Below are positions 25,038-34,131 of a stretch of DNA of 64,000 nt, one piece after another. The notes under the pieces are model-generated. The model did no database searches, was not told the origin of the DNA, and was given only the letters and a program-made list of their open reading frames with translations. Position 1 is the first letter of the stretch, and every line of letters starts with the position of its first letter. This DNA is from Desulfurivibrio dismutans. GTDB taxonomy: Bacteria > Desulfobacterota > Desulfobulbia > Desulfobulbales > Desulfurivibrionaceae. The translations under genes were made by a program, and so were the position numbers. The DNA is taken from NCBI RefSeq assembly GCF_029210385.1, contig NZ_JARGDQ010000004.1, forward strand, positions 62,001 through 126,000, given 5' to 3'.

Positions 25038-26516
25038 ATGACCAGATCGCCTTCTGCTTCTGCCGCGGCGGATTCCCGGGCCCTTCTGCGGGCCATCCCC
25101 AAAGTTGACGAAGCGGCAGCCTGGCTGGCAGCGGAGGTGGAAGTCGCTGCGGCGGCTGGAGAGATGCAGCCCGTCGTGCCCTCCCGGCTGCTTAAAAATG
25201 TGGTACGTGAACTGCTCGATGATTACCGCCGACGGATCCTGGCCGGGGAGCTGCTTACCCCGGCGGCCCTGACCCGGGATCAACTGCTGCCAAGCTTAAA
25301 AAAACGGCTAACCGCCCGGCTGCAGCCCAATTTTCGCCCACTGATCAACGCCACCGGCGTGGTGGTGCATACCAACCTCGGTCGCTCTCTGCTGCCGGAG
25401 GAGGCCACCGCCAACCTGATGGCAGTGGCCGCCCGCTACTCCAACCTGGAATATGACCTGCAAACCGGCCGCCGGGGCAGCCGCTACTCCCTGGTGGAGG
25501 ATCTGCTCACCGAACTGACCGGGGCGGAAGCGGCGCTGGTGGTCAATAACAACGCCGCAGCGGTGCTGCTGGTGTTGCAAACCCTGGCCGCCGGCCGCGA
25601 AGTGGTCGTTTCCCGGGGGCAGTTGGTGGAAATCGGTGGCTCTTTCCGGATCCCTGAAGTCATGGCCCGTAGCGGCGCCCGCCTGGTGGAGGTGGGGGCC
25701 ACCAACCGCACCCACCGGCGCGATTACGAGCAGGCCATCGGTGAGGAAACGGCCCTGCTACTCAAAGTTCACACCAGCAACTACCGGATCAGCGGTTTTA
25801 CCTCCGAGGTGGCGGCAGAAGAGCTGGTAGAATTGGCCCGTGGCTACCGCTTGCCGGTGATGGAAGACCTGGGCAGCGGTTCCCTGCTGGATTTTTCACG
25901 TTATGGCCTGACCAGGGAGCCCACCGTCCAGGAGGTGCTGGCGGCCGGGGTCGATGTGGTCACCTTCAGCGGCGATAAACTGCTGGGCGGTCCCCAGGCC
26001 GGACTGATTCTGGGCCGCCGGGAACTCATTGAACAGATCAAGAAAAACCCCCTGAACCGGGCGCTGAGGATCGACAAGTTCACCCTGGCCGCCCTGGAGT
26101 CGGTGTTGCGTCTTTATTTTGACGAAGAGCAGGCCTGCCGGCAGATTCCCACCCTGCGGATGCTCACCGCTTCTTATGAAGAGATTCGTCGCCGGGCGCA
26201 ACGGCTGCGCCGCCGGTTAAAAGACCTGCCTGTCGCTCGCTGCGAACTGGAATTGGTTCGGGTAAACTCCCTGGTCGGCGGCGGTGCTCTGCCGGAAATG
26301 CCCCTGCCCAGTTGCGCTCTGGCTTTGAAGCCGCGGCAGATAAGCCTCCATCAACTGGAAAAGGCGCTGCGCGCCGCCCCGGTACCGGTGATCGGCCGCA
26401 CTGAAGATGATCGGCTGCTGCTCGATCTCCGTACCGTGGCCGATAACGAAGTGGTCGAACTGGCGGCTGTTCTGCAAGAGGTGCTGGTCGCCGGGAGTAA
26501 CGAACAGGTCGCGTAG
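25038..26516 (+). CDS. selA: L-seryl-tRNA(Sec) selenium transferase (selenocysteine synthase)
   Basis: A 492-residue PLP enzyme converting seryl-tRNA(Sec) to selenocysteinyl-tRNA(Sec) with selenophosphate. Family features are PLINATGVVVHTNLGRSLLP, NNNAAAVLLVL, the GATNRTHRRDYEQAI stretch, VMEDLGSGS, and the PLP lysine Lys314 in TFSGDKLLGGPQAG. The ATG at 25038 with GGAG just upstream is preferred over the longer open frame. selB, selC and selD are not found in the window, so the rest of the pathway must lie elsewhere. Its presence supports reading the in-frame TGA of the rhodanese at 17316 as selenocysteine. Confidence 0.95.
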   Translation: MTRSPSASAAADSRALLRAIPKVDEAAAWLAAEVEVAAAAGEMQPVVPSRLLKNVVRELLDDYRRRILAGELLTPAALTRDQLLPSLKKRLTARLQPNFRPLINATGVVVHTNLGRSLLPEEATANLMAVAARYSNLEYDLQTGRRGSRYSLVEDLLTELTGAEAALVVNNNAAAVLLVLQTLAAGREVVVSRGQLVEIGGSFRIPEVMARSGARLVEVGATNRTHRRDYEQAIGEETALLLKVHTSNYRISGFTSEVAAEELVELARGYRLPVMEDLGSGSLLDFSRYGLTREPTVQEVLAAGVDVVTFSGDKLLGGPQAGLILGRRELIEQIKKNPLNRALRIDKFTLAALESVLRLYFDEEQACRQIPTLRMLTASYEEIRRRAQRLRRRLKDLPVARCELELVRVNSLVGGGALPEMPLPSCALALKPRQISLHQLEKALRAAPVPVIGRTEDDRLLLDLRTVADNEVVELAAVLQEVLVAGSNEQVA

Positions 26517-26676
26517 CGCCGGGAGGGGTAATAATTCGGTGAGCGGGGGAAGGACCGGTGGCCGGTGCTGCGGCATATTGGCTGGGGTTTTCGTTGCCGT
26601 TCACCATGGCCAACAGAGTATCGATTTAACGGGCTGTTCGTTTACAGGTTTTCTGATTTTATGATCATGGGGGAGC

Positions 26677-28419
26677 ATGGGGTTTCCGTTTTATAAACAG
26701 CAGGCCGATCATTGGCAGGATCCGGTCACCGGCTTGCCCGGCGCGGTGGCCCTGGCGGCGGAACTGGCTGTCTGGACCGGGCAGGCGACTGCTCAGGAGC
26801 CCCGGGGAGAGGGAGATTTTCTGTTGCTGCTGGAGGTGTACCCTCAGGCCCGCAATGCCGCTGGCGGGCTCAAGGCCATCCGCCGGGCCGGGGATTACCT
26901 GCAGTCGCTGTTTGCTTCTCCCACCCAGCTTTATTCTCTGGGCCTGGGGGTTTTTGGCCTGCTCTGGCCCGGGGTCGGAGCGGATGACGCCAGGCATATG
27001 GCGGATATGCTGTTGCGTCGTTTGCAGCGGGAAGATTTTCCCCGGGCCCAGGCCGGCCTGGTTGCCATCGGGCGCGGGGGTCGGCAGAGCGAGACCGAGG
27101 TGCTGGCTGAAGCCTGGCAGGCCCTGGCGGTGGCCCGCCGACGTGGGCCTTTCGGATTGTGCGTGGCCGGCAGTGAGCGCATCTTCCCGCCGCCGACGGC
27201 CAGTGACCGGGCCAGATTGAATCGACTATGGCGAGGGCGAGACTGTTTTGCCCTGCTGCTGATCCGCCAGGATCAAGTGGCTTTGAGCAATCATTTCAGT
27301 AAACGGGCCCGGGCTGCCCTGGGGCCTGAAACCACCGCCCTGTTTCTCAACCAGCGGGAGGTGCTGGTCTATCTGGATGGGGCCGTTGGGGAAGAGGCGG
27401 AGGCCTGGTATCAGGATTTCCGCCGGCGGATGCTTACCACCGGCGGCAGCACCTTCTCCGCTGGGATCGCCCTCTATCCCTGTTTAAATTTTCGCAAATC
27501 ACAGATTCCGGTTAACGCCCGTAAGGCCCTGCGGCATGCCGAACTGCTGGGGCCCGAGTCGGTGGCGGTGTTTAACGCCGTCAGCCTCAATATCAGTGGG
27601 GATGCCTATTATAACGAGGGTGATCTGCGTAAGGCGGTGGGTGAATATCGGCTGGGGCTGACCCTGCAACCGGTCAGTGTCAATTTGCTCAACAGTCTGG
27701 GGGTGGCCCTGGTGCAGCTCAAACAGGTGCGGCCGGCGCTGGCCGCATTTGAAAAAGCATTGCAGGTTGAACCGGAGAATTTCATGGCCCTTTGTAACCT
27801 GGGTTTTGCCCATCTATCGGCGAGCCGGGATGAAGTGGCGACGGATTTCTTTGAACGGGCCCTGGCCGTTGACGGACGTTCCTTTGATCTGCTGCTGCAG
27901 TTGGGCAAACTCTATTGCCGGCAGCGGCAATACCGGGCGGCGGTGGAGCTGTTGAACCGCTGCGTGGATGATCCGCAGATCGAAGAGCGGCGCAACGGTG
28001 ACCTGGCCGCCGCCCATCGCCTGCTTGGGCGCTCCCTGTTGGCCCTGGAGCAGTATGTACCGGCCATGGCGGCGGTACAGAAGGCGTTGGCCTTCAACCC
28101 CCGCGATGCCCAGGCCATGAGCCTGTTGGGTGAGTTGTATCTGCACAATGGTGAAGGAGATGACATCGCCCTCTCCCTCTGCCGCCAGGCGGTGGAACTG
28201 GATGCCGGGAGGAGTGAGAGTTGGCGGCGGCTGGGCTGGGTGCAATGGCGTCTGGGCCGCCTGAATGAGGCTGCGGTGGCGCTGGAGCGTGGTTTGCGGT
28301 TGCACCGTCGTGACCCTTTGGCGATTTCCTGGCTGGGAGAAGTTATGGTCCAGTTGGGGCAGGTTCGCCGGGCCAGGCAACTGCAGGCCCGGGCCCGTCG
28401 GCTGTCCGCCGCCGGCTGA
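26677..28419 (+). CDS. TPR protein with degenerate diguanylate-cyclase-like N-terminus
   Basis: A 580-residue cytoplasmic protein. The C-terminal half (about 305-575) is built from tetratricopeptide repeats (NISGDAYYNEGDLRKAVGEY, GVALVQLKQVRPALAAFEKA, LGRSLLALEQYVPAMAAVQK). The N-terminus begins with DPVTGLPG, like the start of GGDEF domains, and has two alternating segments resembling degenerate cyclase folds, but no GG(D/E)EF motif is present, so cyclase activity is not expected. It is followed 55 bases later by the LOG-family gene. Confidence 0.78.
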   Translation: MGFPFYKQQADHWQDPVTGLPGAVALAAELAVWTGQATAQEPRGEGDFLLLLEVYPQARNAAGGLKAIRRAGDYLQSLFASPTQLYSLGLGVFGLLWPGVGADDARHMADMLLRRLQREDFPRAQAGLVAIGRGGRQSETEVLAEAWQALAVARRRGPFGLCVAGSERIFPPPTASDRARLNRLWRGRDCFALLLIRQDQVALSNHFSKRARAALGPETTALFLNQREVLVYLDGAVGEEAEAWYQDFRRRMLTTGGSTFSAGIALYPCLNFRKSQIPVNARKALRHAELLGPESVAVFNAVSLNISGDAYYNEGDLRKAVGEYRLGLTLQPVSVNLLNSLGVALVQLKQVRPALAAFEKALQVEPENFMALCNLGFAHLSASRDEVATDFFERALAVDGRSFDLLLQLGKLYCRQRQYRAAVELLNRCVDDPQIEERRNGDLAAAHRLLGRSLLALEQYVPAMAAVQKALAFNPRDAQAMSLLGELYLHNGEGDDIALSLCRQAVELDAGRSESWRRLGWVQWRLGRLNEAAVALERGLRLHRRDPLAISWLGEVMVQLGQVRRARQLQARARRLSAAG

Positions 28420-28474
28420 AAGCGGGGTGGGTTCGCCTGTCCGTTCCAACAAATTATCACAGAGAAGAGAGAGA

Positions 28475-29161
28475 ATGATGAAAATTACCAGAGCCGGGGT
28501 GGTGGATGAACGTCAGCAGTATTCACTGGATAACTTCAAAGCCGGCGACTCCTGGCGGATGTTCCGGATTTTGGGTGAATTTGTCGATGGCTTCGACACC
28601 CTCTCCAGCGTTGGCCGGCCGGCGGTGTCGATTTTCGGCTCGGCCCGGACCCCCATGGAGGATAAATATTTTGAGCTGGCCGACCAGATCGCCTACGAGC
28701 TGGCCAAGGCCGGTTATGCCGTGATCACCGGCGGCGGCCATGGGATCATGGGGGCGGCCAACCGCGGGGCGGCCAAGGCCGACGGCATTTCCATCGGGCT
28801 CAATATTAATCTGCCTTTCGAACAGGAGCCCAACGGCTTTGCCAACGTGCCGCTGAACTTCAAGTACTTTTTTGTCCGCAAGGTGATGTTTATCAAATAT
28901 TCCATGGCCTTTATCGGCATGCCCGGCGGGTTCGGCACCCTGGATGAGTTGTTTGAATCGCTGACGCTGATGCAGACCAGACGGATCAAGGCCTTCCCGG
29001 TGATCCTGGTGGGCAGCGAATTCTGGGGCGGCCTGGTGGACTGGATCAAGGATCAGATGCTGGCCACCGGTAAGATTGATCCCGATGATATGCTTTACTT
29101 TCAGGTGATGGATGATCCCGAGGAGGTGGTAAAATATATCAAACGTACCGTGGTCCTGTGA
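28475..29161 (+). CDS. LOG family protein (Rossmann-fold nucleotide-binding, cytokinin-riboside-monophosphate hydrolase-like)
   Basis: A 228-residue protein with both LOG signatures: GGGHGIMGAANRGA and PGGFGTLDELFE. LOG proteins hydrolyse nucleoside 5'-monophosphates (including AMP or cytokinin derivatives) to base and ribose phosphate; the bacterial role is mostly unknown. Two adjacent ATG codons (28475 and 28478) follow a weak purine-rich site. The upstream open frame overlaps the TPR gene and is its shadow. Confidence 0.88.
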   Translation: MMKITRAGVVDERQQYSLDNFKAGDSWRMFRILGEFVDGFDTLSSVGRPAVSIFGSARTPMEDKYFELADQIAYELAKAGYAVITGGGHGIMGAANRGAAKADGISIGLNINLPFEQEPNGFANVPLNFKYFFVRKVMFIKYSMAFIGMPGGFGTLDELFESLTLMQTRRIKAFPVILVGSEFWGGLVDWIKDQMLATGKIDPDDMLYFQVMDDPEEVVKYIKRTVVL

Positions 29162-29222
29162 GTAAGGAGGGGCGCCATGCCGTTGCCAGTCCGGCCTTTG
29201 TCGACGAGAGGTCTTGAGCCGC

Positions 29223-30575
29223 TTACCGGAGCAGGTAGCGCAGGGCCTGCAGCGGCGCCGGCTGGCCGTTGATGGTCAATTCTCCCGCCTGATAGTGCAG
29301 TTTGAGGCTGACTTCGTCCCGTTCCGGATCGGCGGCCAGGTAGCCCCGCTGCCGCAGGTCCGCCAGTGGGTCAGACGCTGAGAATTCTTCTTCATCGGCA
29401 GCGGTGATGCTTTCATCGGCGCCCAGTTCCGGGCTTTTCCGCCAGTACTGATAGTCTTTTAGCAGTGACGCCAGCAGCGGGGCCGGAGCCGCAGCCTCGA
29501 CGGCCAGTTGTAATCCGGAAAGCAGCATGATCGGATGAAAGGGACGGGCGTCGTCCCGTTGACGGTAGGTCAGTTGCAGACGGCCTTGAGCGTCTCCGTG
29601 GGGGGTGGTAAGTCGTAGTTGGTCGATTTCCAGCTCCGGCGATTTAGCCAGCAGCCTGGCCAGGGTCTCCACCAGGCTTTGGGCCGTGGCTGGTGGAATT
29701 TCTCGACCGTTGGGCCCCAACAGCAGCCGCCGCCACCAGGGGGTCAGGTTAAACATTTCGCCGGCGGCTTGCCGGTCAAGATTGCGCCAGTGCAGAGTCA
29801 TCTGCATGGGGCCATGCTGTTCACCGGTGGTTGCCAGGGCGGTAAACTCCAGCTGCTGTGTTGCCTGCAGCGTAACGCCACCGCGGTCGTCCCGCTGTTG
29901 CTGGTAGCTAAAACAGAGTTGGAGACCGTGCATCTCCAAAATATGTTGATCGGTGCCGGCCGTCTCATGCTTGGTCAGGGCCAGTCCTGGGGCGTGCAGC
30001 TTTCCTTCCATATCTCCAAGATCCAGTGGAAAAACCAGCCTTCCTTCCAGTTCCCGCCAGGTTAAAGTCATGCCGGCCAGGGCTGGCTCTCGTCGCTGGC
30101 CGGCGGCCAGCTGAAACCAGACCTCGGCTTGGCCGCCGAAAGTGATGGCCGTGCGGGCGCACAGCCGTTCTTCCGGCTCGCTTCCGGGTACTAACAGCCG
30201 TGATTTAACCACCGCCAGCAAAGGCCGGAGGCTGAAACGGCGTGGCTGGTGCAGGCCGGCTCGAGGCAGGGGGCCGTGCCAGAGCTGATGCACTATTTCC
30301 TGCGGAGGCTCTTTCAAGGTCGCACTCCCCGGCGGGCTTGGCGATGGCTCCGGGTGTAGACGGGAAATGGCGCGCGAGGAAAAAAGGCCCCGCTGATAGC
30401 TCACCAGCTCGAGATGGATTTGGTGCTGGTCGTTGAGGCGAGCAATACTGCGGGTGAAGTGCTCTTCGGTCTTAAGGCCGATGAAGAAGGTCGCGGCGCC
30501 GCCGGCCAGCAGAACAATGCCGGCGGCTGGCGGCAGCCATCGGAGGAGCAGCGATTTGCGATTGCGGTCCGGCAT
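29223..30575 (-). CDS. DUF945 family membrane-anchored protein
   Basis: A 450-residue protein with one N-terminal membrane anchor (about residues 12-33, WLPPAAGIVLLAGGAATFFIG) and a large periplasmic part, beginning with the family's GLKTEEHFTRSIARLNDQH and LELVSYQRGLFSSRA segments. This is the YdgA/DUF945 pattern; the function is unknown. It ends in a conserved-type ELTINGQPAPLQALRYLL. It stands apart by 49 bp from the kinase-like gene upstream and is probably cotranscribed. Confidence 0.82.
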   Translation of the reverse strand: MPDRNRKSLLLRWLPPAAGIVLLAGGAATFFIGLKTEEHFTRSIARLNDQHQIHLELVSYQRGLFSSRAISRLHPEPSPSPPGSATLKEPPQEIVHQLWHGPLPRAGLHQPRRFSLRPLLAVVKSRLLVPGSEPEERLCARTAITFGGQAEVWFQLAAGQRREPALAGMTLTWRELEGRLVFPLDLGDMEGKLHAPGLALTKHETAGTDQHILEMHGLQLCFSYQQQRDDRGGVTLQATQQLEFTALATTGEQHGPMQMTLHWRNLDRQAAGEMFNLTPWWRRLLLGPNGREIPPATAQSLVETLARLLAKSPELEIDQLRLTTPHGDAQGRLQLTYRQRDDARPFHPIMLLSGLQLAVEAAAPAPLLASLLKDYQYWRKSPELGADESITAADEEEFSASDPLADLRQRGYLAADPERDEVSLKLHYQAGELTINGQPAPLQALRYLLR

Positions 30576-30624
30576 GGATATCCTTTTTCGGGTCGGTAGC
30601 GCTCTGGTGAAGGCGGACCAAATC

Positions 30625-31740
30625 TCAGGTTAATTCACTGACGATCAGGCGGATCCGGGTTTCTTGAGCCTCGATGGAGGCGGTCAGACGGAACTGGGTC
30701 AGAGCCCGGCGCAGGTTATGCTCCGGGTCGGCCACCTTGAAATAACAGTTGCCGCTCAGGTAGTCATTGAAAAAACGGATTCCCAACTCGAAGCTGATCA
30801 GTCGGACGGCATCGTAAAAATAGGCGAAATCACTGTAGGTCAGCAGGGCTCGCATCTCTTCGAAATAGCCAATCAGCAGGGCCCGGGCCAGATCCAGGTC
30901 GAACTCAGCCTCATCGGGGTCGGCGGGGTTTTCACCAGCCCGGTTGCAGCAGGAGCGCAGGCAGTCGCCGACATCGTACTGGGTCAGGCCCGGTTTGACG
31001 GTGTCCAGGTCGATGAGAGCCAGGGGAAGGTCGCTGTCGTGGGCGAAAAGAATGTTGCTCAGCTTGGGGTCACCGTGGATAACCCGTTCCGGTAGAACAC
31101 CACGGGCCCGGGCCTGTTCCAGGACGGCGGCGGTGGTGCGGCGGTGTTGGATGAAATTGTGGCAAAAGGAGAGTTCGGCCTCGGGGCCGGTAACCGTCGA
31201 GATGGCGGCAACCTCATCATAGGCGCGTACCACGCATGGTGTGACGTGCAGAGTGGGCAGTGGATCGTAGAGCTGGGAGGGGGCTAAGTCATGGATCAGG
31301 GCCTGAAAGCGGCCCAAGGCCACGCCGGCGGCTCTGGCCTGCTCTTCTGCAGTGATCCGGGTAAGCACCCGGCTGTTTTCAATGAAATTAAGGGCTCGCC
31401 AGCAGGCGTTGTCCCGGTCGTAATGACAGTCCTCTCCGATTCGGGTGGGCAGCAGCCGGATAATTTGCCGACCGGGATCAAGTTTGGTGGTCCGGGCCTT
31501 GTGGCTCAGGTGTTCACTGATCCGGCGTAGATTGTTCATCAGTTTTGCCGGTTCGGGGAAAACCACCGGGTTGAGGCGCTGCAACAGAAAGGCCTCGCCG
31601 GCATGGCAGCGGACCAGATAACTGTCGTTGATCAGCCCGCAGCCATGCGGTTGCACACTTATGATATTTTCTGGCACCGTAAAAAAGGCGGCGATACCGA
31701 CGGCGGTCGGTTCTGATCTGGCAAGTGGTTCGGTGTTCAC
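30625..31740 (-). CDS. Aminoglycoside-phosphotransferase-fold kinase
   Basis: A 371-residue enzyme of the APH/choline-kinase fold. The catalytic loop VIHGDPKLSNILF and the metal-binding LALIDLDTVKPG are intact; the N-terminal ATP lobe has GLINDSYLV and FLLQRLN. Similar proteins phosphorylate sugars, for example N-acetylhexosamine 1-kinases, and the GLINDSY element fits that subgroup. The actual substrate is unknown. It is followed on the same strand by the DUF945 gene. Confidence 0.83.
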   Translation of the reverse strand: MNTEPLARSEPTAVGIAAFFTVPENIISVQPHGCGLINDSYLVRCHAGEAFLLQRLNPVVFPEPAKLMNNLRRISEHLSHKARTTKLDPGRQIIRLLPTRIGEDCHYDRDNACWRALNFIENSRVLTRITAEEQARAAGVALGRFQALIHDLAPSQLYDPLPTLHVTPCVVRAYDEVAAISTVTGPEAELSFCHNFIQHRRTTAAVLEQARARGVLPERVIHGDPKLSNILFAHDSDLPLALIDLDTVKPGLTQYDVGDCLRSCCNRAGENPADPDEAEFDLDLARALLIGYFEEMRALLTYSDFAYFYDAVRLISFELGIRFFNDYLSGNCYFKVADPEHNLRRALTQFRLTASIEAQETRIRLIVSELT

Positions 31741-32012
31741 AATTTTTCCTGCTTAACTGTTTGCTAAGACCTTGTCAAGGTCGAGCATCTTTTGTCGTGG
31801 GGTTTTGGCCCCGGGCTGGGGCCTGCCTTTGCCGTTCAAGAAAAAAAACGAGCGGCCGATAAGGCGGGCAACATCGGGGTTCTCCACTTATGGAACCCGA
31901 CTGCGGCGGCGGCGAACTTTCCCCGGCTACCCGGCCTGATTTTTTACCATCGTTCATCAGCCTGCCAAGCTGCTGGGCGTTGACAATTTTTTCAACCAAC
32001 GGAGGCGGATGA

Positions 32013-32363
32013 ATGCTGCAGTGGGAAATAGATGGGCGTAAACACTGGCTTTGTCGGGAATGCACCCGGATGAACACCCGCGTTTTTCTATACTCGCGGG
32101 CCCGCTTGCTGGCGGTGGTGGCAGAAGATGCCAAGCAGTTGTGTGCCAGTTGCGGTCAGGAGGCTGAGCCGTTGGTGTCGGGGGTTGTGCCGATGCGGAA
32201 CGTCGCGGCGGCTTTCTTTTTCAGCTGGTCCCGGTGGCTAAAGTTGCCGCACCCCAAAACGGTCTGGTTGCAATGCCGGCGCCTGGCTGGGGCGGTGATG
32301 GTACTGTTGCCATCGCGGGTGGTGATCGATGGCCGGCGCCGGGCTTTGCGGCGCGCCAAGTAG
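32013..32363 (+). CDS. Uncharacterised small protein with two CxxC pairs
   Basis: A 116-residue basic protein beginning MLQWEIDGRKHWLCREC with a second pair in LCASCGQE; the four cysteines could form a zinc site (about residues 14-48). A hydrophobic stretch lies near residues 66-75, and the C-terminus is Arg-rich. GGAGG is 7 bases before the ATG at 32013, which supports translation. The convergent ATP-binding protein gene ends 43 bp downstream. I do not recognise a family, and it could be a spurious frame. Confidence 0.5.
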   Translation: MLQWEIDGRKHWLCRECTRMNTRVFLYSRARLLAVVAEDAKQLCASCGQEAEPLVSGVVPMRNVAAAFFFSWSRWLKLPHPKTVWLQCRRLAGAVMVLLPSRVVIDGRRRALRRAK

Positions 32364-32406
32364 GATGGCCTTGTAAAAAAACGTCAAGCGGGTTGGCCGG
32401 CTGGTT

Positions 32407-32892
32407 TCAGCGCGGGGCAAAAGTGACAATCAGGTGGCGGCCTTTATCCCGCCATTGCACGGCATTGGCCAAGGTTCGGATGATAAAAATTCCCCGCCCG
32501 TTTTCGGCGGTTTTCAGCTCACCCTTAGTAGGGTCGGGCAGGTTGTGGTAGTCGAATCCCGGACCTTTATCCAGTACCTCGAAAGTAAAATTGTGGTTGA
32601 AGTGCCAGCGGAAGACAATGGGCTGATTCTGCTTGCGGCGGTTGCCGTGCTTCCAGGCGTTGATGATGGCCTCGGCCATGGCCATGTGAATGTTGCTCGC
32701 CAATGCCCCGAAGCCACGTTGGCCGATGGCTTCCACGATCCTGTTCCAGCAGTTGTCCACCACTGCGTCGATATCCCGGAAGTTGCCGGGGTAAACCGTG
32801 GCTTCTCCGGCCATCGTTGCCAGTTCTTCTGGGGAAGTGAATGACGGGTTGCCGTCGTGGTTGCTCATATCACGCAAACTCGCCGCTGTCAT
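32407..32892 (-). CDS. RsbW-like anti-sigma factor / serine kinase ATPase domain protein
   Basis: A 161-residue HATPase_c_2 protein: N-box ASNIHMAMAEAIINAWKHGN, G1 box DKGPGFDYHNLPDP, and G2 box ENGRGIFIIRTLA. Proteins of this kind phosphorylate STAS-domain antagonists or bind sigma factors in partner switching. It starts 3 bases after the SpoIIE-type phosphatase gene, its expected counter-player. The nearest STAS protein in the window is the one at 55598, too far to be assigned as partner from position alone. Confidence 0.85.
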   Translation of the reverse strand: MTAASLRDMSNHDGNPSFTSPEELATMAGEATVYPGNFRDIDAVVDNCWNRIVEAIGQRGFGALASNIHMAMAEAIINAWKHGNRRKQNQPIVFRWHFNHNFTFEVLDKGPGFDYHNLPDPTKGELKTAENGRGIFIIRTLANAVQWRDKGRHLIVTFAPR

Positions 32893-32895
32893 GCC

Positions 32896-34119
32896 TTATC
32901 TCTTGTCGGCGCCAGTGGTACGGCCGGTATATTGCATGGCCAGCATGGTGACATCGTCGGGGAAACGGATTTGGTTGGAAAATTGCAGCACCTTTTTCGC
33001 CAGGTGATCCATGGCCTCCTCGTCGGCGGGGAAGCCAAGCTGGTTAACCATTGTCAACAGACCTTCGCCGCCCAGCATTTCTTCCCGCTGGTTGATGACT
33101 TCAGTAAGCCCGTCGGTATAAAACAGCAGGCCATCGCCGGGATTGAGAGGCAGGAAGGTGACTTCGTAGACGTGATCTTCAACCAGCCCCAGGGGCAGGC
33201 TGGAGAGTCTGATCTGCCGGCCGCGGCCCCCACGGTACAGAACGAAAGAGGGACTGCCGGCGGCGCACAAAGCCAACGCTTCGGCTCGCAGATCAATGAT
33301 GCCGAACAGCCCGGTGGCAAAGGATTCACCGTCGCGCACCAAGGAGCAGAGGCTGCGGTTTAATGAACTGACAAAAGTAGCCGGCCGGTCGATGACTTGG
33401 CGGTTGTTTTCCCACAAGGAGTGCAGGTGCATGGCATAGAGCCCGGCCGCCGTGCCATGGCCCATGACGTCGGCGATACAAAAGGCGTAACGGTGTTCGT
33501 CGAGCCTTTCCATGGTGTAATAATCACCGCCCAGCATGCCGTGGGGCAGGTATTTGACCGCCACCTGCAACCCCGGGGTGTCTCCTTGCGGGGTTTGCAT
33601 GGAAAGACTTTGGATCTTGCGGGCCCGCTCCTGGTCGTGCACCTCTGCCGAATAATCCCGAAAAATTTCCACCCCGCCGATCACCTCGCCTCGGCCATCG
33701 ACAATGGGGGAAACGTTGACCATCACCGGCACCCGACGACCGGATTTGTCCTGGGCAAAAACCAGGGAGGGAGAGGCCGAGGCCTTGCCGGTGCGCATGG
33801 CCCTGTGCAGAGGGCAGTACTCTTCGCCGCAGAGCTGGTGGCCGTCTTTGTCCACGTGGCACAGGATATTGTCGTAGCAGCTGCGCCCCAGCACCTCTCC
33901 CGCCGCCCAGCCGGTGATCTTTTCCGCCGCCTGGTTCCAGTATACGATCCGCCGCCGGCGGTCGGTGACATAGACTCCGTCACTGATGGCCTGGAGGATC
34001 TGGGGCGCGGAGTAGGTCAGCGGCGACGCACCGTCGTTGCTCAGGTACCCCGACCTTTTTCCCTGAGGATGCCCAAGGGGATGCTCAAGGGGATGTTCGT
34101 GACCGTTATTGTTGATCAT
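32896..34119 (-). CDS. PAS domain / SpoIIE-type PP2C serine phosphatase
   Basis: A 407-residue protein: a His/Pro-rich N-terminal tail with HPLEHPLGHPQG, a PAS domain (about 40-155, ILQAISDGVYVTDRRRRIVY) and a SpoIIE/RsbU phosphatase domain (about 185-400) with the metal-binding motifs GGDYYTM, ADVMGHGTAAGL, FYTDGLTEV and PDDVTMLAMQY. A cluster of cysteines and histidines inside the PAS (CHVDKDGHQLCGEEYCPLH) may bind a metal. It lies between a GGDEF/EAL protein and an RsbW-like kinase, so it probably dephosphorylates a STAS antagonist in response to the PAS signal. Confidence 0.88.
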   Translation of the reverse strand: MINNNGHEHPLEHPLGHPQGKRSGYLSNDGASPLTYSAPQILQAISDGVYVTDRRRRIVYWNQAAEKITGWAAGEVLGRSCYDNILCHVDKDGHQLCGEEYCPLHRAMRTGKASASPSLVFAQDKSGRRVPVMVNVSPIVDGRGEVIGGVEIFRDYSAEVHDQERARKIQSLSMQTPQGDTPGLQVAVKYLPHGMLGGDYYTMERLDEHRYAFCIADVMGHGTAAGLYAMHLHSLWENNRQVIDRPATFVSSLNRSLCSLVRDGESFATGLFGIIDLRAEALALCAAGSPSFVLYRGGRGRQIRLSSLPLGLVEDHVYEVTFLPLNPGDGLLFYTDGLTEVINQREEMLGGEGLLTMVNQLGFPADEEAMDHLAKKVLQFSNQIRFPDDVTMLAMQYTGRTTGADKR

Positions 34120-34131
34120 TTTATGCGTCGC

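Noticed and set aside
31807-31823. GGCCCC-GGGCT-GGGGCC hairpin taken as terminator or riboswitch part
   Set aside because: No T-run on either strand and no recognisable aptamer in the surrounding 270 bp.
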